The notes under the pieces were generated by a model, which made no database searches, was not told where the DNA came from, and saw only the letters and a list, made by a program, of their open reading frames with translations. A stretch of 17,357 nucleotides of DNA from Candidatus Dormiibacterota bacterium (GTDB lineage: Bacteria; Chloroflexota; Dormibacteria; Aeolococcales; Aeolococcaceae). Positions 6,664 to 13,960 of this stretch are shown here, one piece after another. A program made the translations under genes and the position numbers. The stretch spans positions 1-17,357 of the forward strand of contig PLDZ01000081.1 of NCBI GenBank assembly GCA_003136295.1, written 5' to 3'. Position 1 is the first letter of the stretch, and the number at the start of each line of letters is the position of its first letter.

Positions 6664-8874
6664 TCAGGCGGGCGCATCCTTGTGTGGCGTTGGCAGGACA
6701 TGCACGTCCACGTCGGTGAGCAGCCGGATGAGCTTTCGCAGCGTCCCACGGCGCCCTCGACCGCGTGTGACGACGATTTCGGTTGCGAGGATCTTCCGCG
6801 CGTACCGCGTCAGCGCGCTCGCCGGATCGCGCTCGTACAGCGTTACGAATGCGCCGTCGGCCTGGTGGGTGAGCGATGCGTATGCCCCGAGGAGCTGCAT
6901 CTCCTGCTCAGATCGCTTGCGGTCACGGACGGTGACCGCGGTCATCTTGCCGTCCAGCCGTGCTGCGAGGCCTGCGGTGCTCGCGATGACGTCCTCCATC
7001 CCCGGACGCGGCGGGACGCAGAGCATGACCCGCGGTTTGACCTCCCAAGGCGCCTCGATGCCCCGCTCCCGCATGTACGCGACCAGTCGACGATCGGTGT
7101 GTTCGGCGAGGATCCGGAACGCGAGCTCACGGAGTGAGGCGAGGACCTCTGGCCGGAACGCCTGGGCGCGAGCCCTCGCCGCCTGGCTCGCCGGCACGAT
7201 CTCGCCGCGACGGAGACGCTCGTCCAGGAGTGACGGTGTGATGTCGACGATCTCAAGCTCGGTGACCTGATCGAGGAACGCGTCATCGACCACATGTTCC
7301 GGTCGCGTGCCGAGCATCGCGCCCATGCCTTCGACGGTACTGCGCAAGTCGGTCAGATGCAGCGTCGCAATCAGCATCATTCCGGCGCGCAGCAATCGAG
7401 GGACGGACTCGGTGATCGGCCGTCCTTGCGTATCCCCACCGGCGAGGTCGTCAAGGCATGCGACCTCGGGGTTGCGCTGTAGCAGCGCCTCGACGTCGAC
7501 GATCCCCGCCCGCGCCGGCGAGGTCGGTCCGCCGAGAACCTCGAGCCCCCCGAGGGCGGCCTCGCATCGGTTCCGCCCGTCGGTCTTCACCGCCGCGACC
7601 ACCACATCGGTGCCCCGCTGCCTTCGCCGGCTCGCCTCGTCGAGCATTGCCACCGTGGTGCCGCAGCCGCGCGCATACCCGAGATAGACGCGCAGCCCCG
7701 AACGGATCGCGCTCGCGTGCAGTGCGCGAAGCAACATGTCGGAGTCGGGCCGCTGATCGCTGGCCGCTATCGGCACTTCTCGATGCAGGGCGGGGCGCGC
7801 GACGACATGCACGCTCACGTCCGGCAGTTCGGTGATCAAACGGTCGATGAGTCCGCGGTGTAGACGGCCGCGGACACCGGGGTGTGAGGACTCACCGACG
7901 ACGACGTGCTGGACACCCAGTTCTTGGGCGACTGCAACAACCACGTCGGTCACCCTGCCCTCGCGCTCGATGAATCCGCACTGGAGCAACTCCGCCAGTT
8001 CTTTCGATTTCGCCCGGCCCGGCTCGGTCTCCTCGGCGTGCCGTCCCAGCACCACCAGCACCGTGCAGAAGCCGCCGAACCGGCGGGCCAGGCGGCTGGC
8101 ACGGCGAATGAGCGTCCCGCTGCTCTTGCTGCCGCTGACGCCAACCAGGACCGATTGCGGCGCGGGACGGATTGCGCCTCGAGCGCGTCCGACCGTCTGC
8201 GCCACAAGGCGAAGCGCGATCTCCCGCAGGGCGGCAAGATTGCCAGGGCGGAAGAAATTGGCAAGAGCTGTGTCGATCTTCTCGGGTGCGTAGATGTTCC
8301 CGTGGCGCATGCGTTTGCGGAGCGCCTCGGGAGAGATGTCGATGAACTGGATCTCGTCGGCATTGTCGAGAACGCGATCTGGCAGCGTCTCGCGTACCGG
8401 GATGCCGGTGATGTGCTCGGCCAGATCCTTCACAGATTCGAGGTGCTGGACGTTGACCGTGGTCACGACGTCGATCCCGGCCTTGAGGATCTCCTCCACG
8501 TCCTCATACCGCTTGGTGTGGCGAACGCCGGGCACGTTGGTGTGGGCCAGCTCGTCTACGAGAACGACCTGCGGGTGGCGCCCCAGGACCGTGTCGAGAT
8601 CCATCTCCTCCATGAGCTTCCCGTGGTACTCGACCTCGATACGTGGGATGACTTCGAGACTCCCGATGGCCTGCTCGGTGAGCTTTCGGCCGTGGGTCTC
8701 GACGAACCCCACGACGACGTCCTCTCCTTGGGAGCGGCGGTCGTGTGCCTCACGAAGCATGGCAAACGTCTTGCCGCTCCCCGGTGTGGCGCCGAGGAAC
8801 ACGCGCAGAAGGCCACGCCCCACCTTCGTCGTCGCCGGGACCGGCATCGCGCCGGCCGCGATTGTGTCGGTCAT
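6664..8874 (-). CDS. kdpD: Stand-alone KdpD sensor half with tandem KdpD-USP / KdpD-USP architecture
   Basis: The 736-residue soluble product contains only the N-terminal regulatory part of KdpD, twice over. Repeat 1: KdpD domain at about residues 20-230 with Walker A LGATPGSGKT (K35, T36) and Walker B VVLVDELAHTN (D107, E108), then a USP-like domain (239-361). Repeat 2: KdpD-like domain at about 390-600, clearly homologous (QRNPEVACLDDLAG against GRHPQVVLVDELAH), but Walker A has become LGYARGCGTT (T406 where K is needed) and the HTN after Walker B is gone; a second USP-like domain spans 614-730. There is no transmembrane or kinase domain. The gene starts 39 nt after kdpC and ends the operon, 5 nt from the stop of the converging kinase gene. 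It presumably senses potassium, ATP or c-di-AMP and talks to that kinase; this is inference. No Shine-Dalgarno is evident. Confidence 0.88.
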   Translation of the reverse strand: MTDTIAAGAMPVPATTKVGRGLLRVFLGATPGSGKTFAMLREAHDRRSQGEDVVVGFVETHGRKLTEQAIGSLEVIPRIEVEYHGKLMEEMDLDTVLGRHPQVVLVDELAHTNVPGVRHTKRYEDVEEILKAGIDVVTTVNVQHLESVKDLAEHITGIPVRETLPDRVLDNADEIQFIDISPEALRKRMRHGNIYAPEKIDTALANFFRPGNLAALREIALRLVAQTVGRARGAIRPAPQSVLVGVSGSKSSGTLIRRASRLARRFGGFCTVLVVLGRHAEETEPGRAKSKELAELLQCGFIEREGRVTDVVVAVAQELGVQHVVVGESSHPGVRGRLHRGLIDRLITELPDVSVHVVARPALHREVPIAASDQRPDSDMLLRALHASAIRSGLRVYLGYARGCGTTVAMLDEASRRRQRGTDVVVAAVKTDGRNRCEAALGGLEVLGGPTSPARAGIVDVEALLQRNPEVACLDDLAGGDTQGRPITESVPRLLRAGMMLIATLHLTDLRSTVEGMGAMLGTRPEHVVDDAFLDQVTELEIVDITPSLLDERLRRGEIVPASQAARARAQAFRPEVLASLRELAFRILAEHTDRRLVAYMRERGIEAPWEVKPRVMLCVPPRPGMEDVIASTAGLAARLDGKMTAVTVRDRKRSEQEMQLLGAYASLTHQADGAFVTLYERDPASALTRYARKILATEIVVTRGRGRRGTLRKLIRLLTDVDVHVLPTPHKDAPA

Positions 8875-8913
8875 ATGGCTAATGATGCTCGCGTCGACGT
8901 CCCAGTAAACGCG

Positions 8914-9561
8914 TCATCCGGCGAGGCTGGACTGCTGGGTGTCAAGGGCGAGGTTGAGCTGGAGCACGTTGACGACAGGCTCCCCGAACACCAAGAGAAT
9001 CCGCCCCTGTACCTGGGACTCGACGAGCGCGTGCACTTTGCGGGGATTGAGGCTGCGGGTGCTCGCCACCATGTTCACCTGGGCGAGGGCGGCGGCCTCG
9101 CTGATATTGGGGTCGAAGCCGGTGAAGTCCGAGGTCACCAGGTCGATCGGAACAGGAGCTGAGACCCCGGCCGCTTCGTAAGCGGCGACAGCTGCTTTGA
9201 TCGTCGCCTTCAGCACGGGGTTGGACGGCCCCAGGTTGCTTCCGGCTGAGTTGGCCGCGTTGCATGGTTGGAGGGTGCCAGTAGTGGCGTTGGACGTGTA
9301 CGAGAGGCGTCCCTGGAAGTATCTCGTGTCGATCGTGATCTTGAGGCTGCCGTCCGAGGCGACCTTCTCCTGCGGGCAGCTCTGACCGATGAGCGTCGAG
9401 CCGACGACCTTGCCATTCACCGTGACCAGACTGCCGTTGGCATTGGCGTTGAAGGCCACCTGGGAAATGCCGGTGATGACGAAGGTGTATACCAGCGCGA
9501 GCGCGGCGATGGAGATGGTGAGCCGGAGGCCGATCAGCAGTTGTTTGGGAAGGTTGCCCAT
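8914..9561 (-). CDS. kdpC: Potassium-transporting ATPase subunit KdpC
   Basis: The 215-residue product is the single-span accessory subunit of the KdpFABC pump, which stabilises the complex and raises ATP affinity of KdpB. One transmembrane helix lies at about residues 12-32 (LRLTISIAALALVYTFVITGISQ). The large extracytoplasmic domain has family blocks GSTLIGQ, RYFQGRLS, the SNLGPSNP motif (residues about 107-114), VPIDLVTSDFTGFDPNISEAAALAQV and the C-terminal ARxR-like TRSLNPRKVHALVES region. Length is normal for the family. The ATG at 9561 lies 11 nt after the kdpB stop. Confidence 0.95.
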   Translation of the reverse strand: MGNLPKQLLIGLRLTISIAALALVYTFVITGISQVAFNANANGSLVTVNGKVVGSTLIGQSCPQEKVASDGSLKITIDTRYFQGRLSYTSNATTGTLQPCNAANSAGSNLGPSNPVLKATIKAAVAAYEAAGVSAPVPIDLVTSDFTGFDPNISEAAALAQVNMVASTRSLNPRKVHALVESQVQGRILLVFGEPVVNVLQLNLALDTQQSSLAG

Positions 9562-9572
9562 CTTCGTTCCGC

Positions 9573-11633
9573 CTAGACCAGGTGAACCGTGGTGATGATC
9601 ACATCGATGACCTTGATCCCGATGAACGGCGCAATGATGCCGCCAAGGCCGTAGATGAGGAGGTTGCGACGGAGCAGCGCTGCGGCTCCGACGGCGCGGA
9701 AGCGCACGCCGCGCAGCGCAAGCGGGACGAGCGCGATGATGATCAGCGCATTGAAGATGACCGCGCTAAGGATCGCGCTGTGCGCGGAGTGCAGACGCAT
9801 GATGTTCAACACCGACAACGGTGTGAGCGCCGCGTAGGCGGTGAACATCGCGGGGATGATCGCGAAGTACTTGGCAACGTCGTTGGCAATGCTGAACGTC
9901 GTCAGCGCGCCACGCGTGATCAGCATCTGCTTGCCGGTCTCGACGATCTCGATGAGCTTGGTTGGGTCGCTGTCGAGGTCGACCAGGTTGCCCGCCTCCT
10001 TGGCCGCCTGGGTCCCGCTGTTCATGGCGACCCCGACGTCGGCCTGGGCGAGTGCCGGCGCGTCATTGGTGCCGTCGCCGGTCATCGCCACGAGCTTGCC
10101 GCCGGCCTGCTCCTGACGGATCAGGTCGAGCTTGTTCTCGGGCGTCGCCTGAGCAAGGAAGTCGTCGACACCCGCTTCAGCGGCGATCGCAGCGGCGGTC
10201 AGCGGGTTGTCACCCGTGATCATCACCGTGCGCAGCCCCATCCTGCGCAGCTCCGCGAAGCGCTCGGCGATCCCAGGCTTGACGATGTCCTTGAGGTGGA
10301 TGGTCCCGAGGACAATGTGGTTCTCAGCGACGAGCAATGGTGTCCCACCGCTGCGGGCGATCGTCTCAACCTGTGCCTCGACATCCTTGGAGACCGCCCC
10401 GCCGCCGGACCACGTAGCGATGGAATCGCCAGCACCCTTACGGATGCTGTCTCCCACACGATCCACACCGCTCATCCGCGTTTCTGCCGTGAATGGCACG
10501 AAGGTCCAGGGGGCGCCCACGACCTCTTCCGGCGCACCGAACCGCCGCGCCAGGGTTACGATGGACCGACCCTCCGGGGTCTCGTCGGCGCGGCTGGCCA
10601 GGTCGGCCGCCTGCACCAGTCTTTCCATCGTGATGCCAGAGGCTGGCAGGAACTCTGTCGCCTGCCTGTTTCCGAGGGTGATAGTTCCCGTCTTGTCGAG
10701 AAGCAGGGTGTCGACGTCTCCCGCGGCCTCGACCGCACGGCCGGACATGGCGAGGACGTTTTTCTGGAGGAGGCGATCGATCCCGGCGATGCCGATGGCG
10801 CTGAGCAGGCCGCCGATGGTGGTCGGGATGAGGCAGACCAGGAGTGCGATCAGAACGGGCACCGAGATCGACGCACCCGAGAAGATTGCAAACGGCTGCA
10901 GTGACACTACCGCGATCAGGAAGATGAGCGTGAGGCTGGCGAGCAGGATGTTGAGTGCAATCTCGTTGGGGGTCTTCTGACGGGACGCGCTCTCAACGAG
11001 CGAGATCATGCGATCGAGAAAGGTCTCTCCGGGGTTCTGAGTGATCTCGATGACGATGCGGTCGCTCAAGACACGCGTGCCTCCCGTGACGGCGCTGCGA
11101 TCGCCGCCGGCCTCCCGGATCACAGGAGCCGATTCACCGGTGATCGCCGATTCGTCGACGCTCGCGATGCCTTCGACGATGGTGCCGTCGCTCGGGATCA
11201 CGTCGCCCGCTTCACACACGACGATGTCGCCCTTGCGGAGATCCGGCGCCGGCACGGACACCTCGGTGCCTCCGATGCCGCCCTGCAATTTGCGGGCAAT
11301 CGTTTCGGTTCGCGTCCGGCGCAACGCCTGAGCCTGCGCCTTGCCCCGTCCTTCGGCAATCGCCTCGGCGAAGTTGGCAAAGAGCACAGTGAACCAGAGC
11401 CAGAGGGCGATCTGACCGACAAAGCTGGTGTCGCTGCTATTACCGACGATGCCGGCGATGAACCCATAGGTGGTCATGACCGCGCCGATCTCCACGATGA
11501 ACATGACCGGGTTGCGAACCATCGCGCGCGGATCCAGCTTGACGAAGCTCTGGCCGATCGCAGGAATCAAGAGCTCGGGATCGGTGACGCTGGTGCGCCG
11601 GCGCTTGGAGTGATGTACGGATGCGATGGCCAT
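9573..11633 (-). CDS. kdpB: Potassium-transporting P-type ATPase subunit KdpB
   Basis: The 686-residue product is the catalytic P-type ATPase of the high-affinity potassium pump and sits in the cytoplasmic membrane. All signature motifs are intact: actuator-domain AITGESAPV (about residues 163-171), membrane motif CLIPTTIGGLLSAIGIAG, phosphorylation motif DKTGTITLGN (D313), nucleotide-domain residues, MITGDNPLTA and the hinge GDGTNDAPALAQADVG. The TGES serine that is an inhibitory phosphorylation site in E. coli KdpB is present. The ATG at 11633 lies 1 nt after the kdpA stop and is preferred; a TTG at 11648 would add five residues and overlap kdpA. Order and spacing show tight co-translation with kdpA and kdpC. 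Confidence 0.96.
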   Translation of the reverse strand: MAIASVHHSKRRRTSVTDPELLIPAIGQSFVKLDPRAMVRNPVMFIVEIGAVMTTYGFIAGIVGNSSDTSFVGQIALWLWFTVLFANFAEAIAEGRGKAQAQALRRTRTETIARKLQGGIGGTEVSVPAPDLRKGDIVVCEAGDVIPSDGTIVEGIASVDESAITGESAPVIREAGGDRSAVTGGTRVLSDRIVIEITQNPGETFLDRMISLVESASRQKTPNEIALNILLASLTLIFLIAVVSLQPFAIFSGASISVPVLIALLVCLIPTTIGGLLSAIGIAGIDRLLQKNVLAMSGRAVEAAGDVDTLLLDKTGTITLGNRQATEFLPASGITMERLVQAADLASRADETPEGRSIVTLARRFGAPEEVVGAPWTFVPFTAETRMSGVDRVGDSIRKGAGDSIATWSGGGAVSKDVEAQVETIARSGGTPLLVAENHIVLGTIHLKDIVKPGIAERFAELRRMGLRTVMITGDNPLTAAAIAAEAGVDDFLAQATPENKLDLIRQEQAGGKLVAMTGDGTNDAPALAQADVGVAMNSGTQAAKEAGNLVDLDSDPTKLIEIVETGKQMLITRGALTTFSIANDVAKYFAIIPAMFTAYAALTPLSVLNIMRLHSAHSAILSAVIFNALIIIALVPLALRGVRFRAVGAAALLRRNLLIYGLGGIIAPFIGIKVIDVIITTVHLV

Positions 11634-11634
11634 T

Positions 11635-13359
11635 TCAGAATGCCGCAATGAGCTTGAAGTGCTCGAGAATCGGTCCGAGCGAGACCGCGGGGAAGAACGT
11701 GAGAGCGGCGACGATGATGATCGTGCCGATCAGCAGGGCGACGAACAGCGGTCCGTCGGTGGGGAACGTCCCCGCGCTGGCAGGCACGATCTTCTTCTTC
11801 ACGAGGTTTCCGGCCATCGCCATCACCGGGATGAGGAATAGATACCTGCCAGCCCACATGGCGCCCGCAAGCATCAGGTTGTAGAAGTTGGTGTTACCGG
11901 AGAGGCCGGCGAACGCGCTCCCGTTGTTGCCGGTCGCCGACGAGAACGCGTAGAGGATCTCCGTGAGCATGTGCGGCGTCCCCTGCGTTGCTATCGGACC
12001 TGCTTGACCTGCGGTTGTTAGCACAGCAACAGCTGAGAAGCCGAGAATCGACGCCGGAAGAACGAGGATCGCAATCGCTGCGTATTTGACGTCGCGAGCC
12101 TCGATCTTCTTGCCCAGGTACTCGGGCGTCCTCCCTACCATCAGCCCGGCGATGAAGACGGCGACAATGGCGAAGACGACCATCCCATACAGGCCCGAGC
12201 CGGCATCACCGGGTGTGATCTCGCCGAGCTTGATGAGCACGAGTGGTACGAGACCACCTATCGGCGTCAGACTGTCCATCGACGCGTCGACCGAACCCGT
12301 GCTCGTACCGGTCGTGGCCGTGTTGTACAACGCTGACTGGATCGGCCCGAAACGAGCCTCCTTGCCCTCCATGTTGCCGCCGGCGGATGCGCTTGTCGCA
12401 ACCTGAGACGCACCCGTGCTGATCAGCGCCGGATTCCCCTGCTGCTCCTGCCAGGCGACAACGCCGAACGCCGAGATCAGGATGATGCCCATGACCGCGC
12501 CGAGCACGATTCCCTGCCTGACATGCCCGACCCACTTGCCAAACGTGATGGTCAGCCCGAATGGGATCAGCAGGCAGATGAAGATCTCGAGCGAGTTCGT
12601 GAAACCATTGGGGTTCTCGAACGGATGCGCGGCGTTGGCGTTGAAGAAACCGCCGCCGTTGGTGCCGAGATCCTTGATCGCCTCCATGGAGGCGACAGGG
12701 CCCTGAGCGATCGTCTGCACACCATTGGTGAGCGTGTGCACAGCCGTGTAGTTGCTGAAGTTCTGGATCGCCCCGTTGGCGACCAGCACGAGCGCGAGCA
12801 CGACGCTGATGGGGAGAAGCACATAGAGAATGCAGCGGACAATATCCACCCAAAAGTTCCCGAGTGTGCTCATGGTTCGACGTGCGACTGCACGAATCAC
12901 GACGATTGCCACGGCAATTCCCACAGCGGCGCTGAGGAACTGATGGAGCACAAGGGCCACGATCTGTGAGAAGTAGCTCATCGTGGTCTCGCCGGCGTAG
13001 TTCTGCCAGTTGGTGTTGGTCGCGAAACTGATCGCCGTGTTGAAGGCGAGTGGCGCGGGTACTCCGGGCAGGTTCTCGGGGTTGAGCGGCAGATGGTCCT
13101 GGAATCGGAGCACGACGTACGTGAACGCGATGCTCACGACCGTCGCCGAGAGGAGCGAGACGAGGTAAGCGAGCCAGCTCTGCTCGTGCTCCTCATCGAC
13201 GCCGACGATCCGGTACGCAAGGCGCTCGACCGGACGGATCACGCGGCTGAGCCAGACGCGCTCACCCCTGAACACCTTAAGCATGTACCCGCCGATGAAC
13301 CACGCGCCGACGCCGACGGCGGCGTAGGTGATCACCGCCGCGATGATGTCGAGAACCAT
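11635..13359 (-). CDS. kdpA: Potassium-transporting ATPase subunit KdpA
   Basis: The 574-residue product is the potassium-binding, channel-like subunit of KdpFABC, related to the KtrB/TrkH superfamily, with about ten transmembrane helices. Selectivity-filter and pore-loop blocks are in place: SFATNTNWQNYAGE (111-124), LGTNGGGFFNANAAHPFENP (231-250), the conserved NMEGKEARFG (329-338) with TTGTSTGSVDASMDSLTPIGG (349-369), and SATGNNGSAFAGL (474-486). The ATG at 13359 shares its A with the TGA of kdpF (TGATG), and GGAGC lies about 8 nt upstream. Length is normal. KdpA delivers potassium from the periplasmic face to KdpB. Confidence 0.96.
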   Translation of the reverse strand: MVLDIIAAVITYAAVGVGAWFIGGYMLKVFRGERVWLSRVIRPVERLAYRIVGVDEEHEQSWLAYLVSLLSATVVSIAFTYVVLRFQDHLPLNPENLPGVPAPLAFNTAISFATNTNWQNYAGETTMSYFSQIVALVLHQFLSAAVGIAVAIVVIRAVARRTMSTLGNFWVDIVRCILYVLLPISVVLALVLVANGAIQNFSNYTAVHTLTNGVQTIAQGPVASMEAIKDLGTNGGGFFNANAAHPFENPNGFTNSLEIFICLLIPFGLTITFGKWVGHVRQGIVLGAVMGIILISAFGVVAWQEQQGNPALISTGASQVATSASAGGNMEGKEARFGPIQSALYNTATTGTSTGSVDASMDSLTPIGGLVPLVLIKLGEITPGDAGSGLYGMVVFAIVAVFIAGLMVGRTPEYLGKKIEARDVKYAAIAILVLPASILGFSAVAVLTTAGQAGPIATQGTPHMLTEILYAFSSATGNNGSAFAGLSGNTNFYNLMLAGAMWAGRYLFLIPVMAMAGNLVKKKIVPASAGTFPTDGPLFVALLIGTIIIVAALTFFPAVSLGPILEHFKLIAAF

Positions 13360-13457
13360 CAGAAGCGCTCCGGGGCGACCAGCGCGATTACCAGATAGAT
13401 CGCCGCCAGAAGCGCGATGACTGCGGAGACGATGTACCCGGTGAGCGCGGACGCCAC
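13359..13457 (-). CDS. kdpF: Potassium-transporting ATPase small subunit KdpF
   Basis: A 32-residue single-span peptide beginning at GTG 13457: (M)ASALTGYIVSAVIALL then AAIYLVIALVAPERF. The hydrophobic helix followed by the Pro-Glu-x-Phe end is typical of KdpF, which binds KdpA/KdpB and stabilises the complex. A perfect GGAGG (13465-13469) lies 7 nt upstream of the GTG and fixes the start, ruling out the longer 72-residue reading from 13577, whose extra part is unlike any membrane peptide. Its stop overlaps the kdpA start by one base. Confidence 0.85.
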   Translation of the reverse strand: MASALTGYIVSAVIALLAAIYLVIALVAPERF

Positions 13458-13458
13458 G

Positions 13459-13545
13459 TCAGATCCTCCGCATCCCGTCGCTGAACAGATACGCAGCGAC
13501 GAGCATCCCGGCGAAACAGAGCAACACCAGCAGGTCGAGTGGCAT
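13459..13545 (-). CDS. Putative 28-residue membrane peptide leading the kdp operon
   Basis: ATG 13545 to TGA 13459 encodes MPLDLLVLLCFAGMLVAAYL then FSDGMRRI. It has one predicted transmembrane helix (about residues 3-21) and a basic C-terminus, the same size class as KdpF but with a different ending. Its stop lies 1 nt before the kdpF GTG, and its last codons contain the kdpF Shine-Dalgarno, so the two would be coupled. No Shine-Dalgarno precedes it; instead a 6-bp hairpin (13550-13565) ends 4 nt upstream of the ATG. From general recall, small unannotated membrane ORFs are seen ahead of kdpF or kdpA in some other genomes, but I cannot verify homology. It could be an accessory pump subunit or only a leader peptide. 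Confidence 0.5.
   Translation of the reverse strand: MPLDLLVLLCFAGMLVAAYLFSDGMRRI
13465..13469 (-). promoter_or_regulatory. Ribosome binding site deciding the kdpF start
   Basis: GGAGG on the minus strand, 7 nt before the GTG at 13457. It is embedded in the last codons of the preceding 28-codon ORF, so translation of that ORF would pass directly over it. Confidence 0.75.
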
Positions 13546-13549
13546 CGGT

Positions 13550-13565
13550 GGGAGTATTGACTCCC
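13550..13565. repeat. Perfect inverted repeat just upstream of the kdp operon start
   Basis: GGGAGT (13550-13555) and ACTCCC (13560-13565) flank the loop ATTG. On the minus strand the hairpin ends 4 nt before the ATG at 13545, so if transcribed it would sit where the ribosome loads. Confidence 0.55.
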
Positions 13566-13570
13566 GACGA

Positions 13571-13615
13571 TCAACACAGCGTCAACAAGCTCAACGCTGC
13601 GTCAGCACCCTGACC
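13571..13615. promoter_or_regulatory. Candidate KdpE operator: repeated TCAAC half-sites
   Basis: TCAAC occurs at 13571, 13582 and 13591, TCAGC at 13602 and TGACC at 13611, giving spacings of 11, 9, 11 and 9 bp. Equivalently, two 20-bp direct repeats (13571-13590 and 13591-13610) match at 14 of 20 positions. OmpR/KdpE-type regulators bind direct repeats spaced about one helical turn. The array lies 26-70 bp upstream of the first ORF of the kdp operon. Binding by KdpE is inferred. Confidence 0.5.
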
Positions 13616-13694
13616 AGGCTCCGTTGACACACAGCACGAACGTTTGGATTTCCTATAGTCGCGCTCGCGCCGCGATACATCAAGGGCATGATGG

Positions 13695-13726
13695 GGGCCG
13701 CAGGACGGGAGGATGCCCTGCGGCCC
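13695..13726. terminator. 10-bp perfect hairpin downstream of kdpE
   Basis: GGGCCGCAGG (13695-13704) pairs perfectly with CCTGCGGCCC (13717-13726) around a 12-nt loop. It lies about 230 nt beyond the kdpE stop and upstream of the kdp operon on the same strand. No T-tract follows on either strand. It may terminate or attenuate kdpE transcripts before the pump genes. Confidence 0.4.
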
Positions 13727-13932
13727 ATCCGGTTGGCGTTAGTGCCCTGACTGCGGAAAGGCAGGATAGCGGCAGTCAGCGCAAGAGGCCCCGCCACCGC
13801 GGCAATGACCTCAGCGACCGGCTTGATCCCATAGGCGATGGATACGGTTCGACTCCACCAGCCCTGGCGGGGACCGTCCGACGCGGAGGACATTTCAATC
13901 GGGAGCCTCGTCGCCATCGCAACACAATGGTC

Positions 13933-13960
13933 TCAACGAGGCCGTCAACAGCGCGTCAAC
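13933..13960. promoter_or_regulatory. Second TCAAC array at the 3' end of kdpE
   Basis: TCAAC copies begin at 13933, 13945 and 13956 (spacings 12 and 11), the last overlapping the kdpE stop codon. The half-site is the same as in the array upstream of the pump operon, which makes a shared binding protein plausible. Confidence 0.4.

Larger units (their letters stand above)
13546..13955 (-). other. 410-nt stretch between kdpE and the kdp operon; regulatory, no convincing gene
   Basis: It holds the hairpin at 13550-13565, the TCAAC array at 13571-13615, a 10-bp hairpin at 13695-13726 and further TCAAC copies at 13933-13960. A minus-strand frame of 108 codons (13591-13917) contains one hydrophobic stretch (VAEVIAAVAGPLALTAAILPF) but has no Shine-Dalgarno, is interrupted by the strong hairpin sequence and ends inside the TCAAC array, so I do not call it a gene. 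I see no c-di-AMP or other riboswitch that I can name. Confidence 0.5.

Noticed and set aside
7906..9162. Plus-strand ORF of 418 codons antisense to kdpD and kdpC
   Set aside because: Mirror frame of two certain genes in GC-rich DNA.
9582..10904. Plus-strand ORF of 440 codons antisense to kdpB
   Set aside because: Asp/Arg-rich shadow of kdpB, no family features.
13845..13870. tmRNA/tRNA-like end GGTTCGACTCCACCA
   Set aside because: Only 2 bp of the T-stem can pair and no acceptor stem is nearby.
13591..13917. Minus-strand 108-codon ORF between kdpE and the kdp operon
   Set aside because: One hydrophobic stretch and fair codon bias, but no ribosome binding site, and it runs through a perfect 10-bp hairpin and into the TCAAC array.
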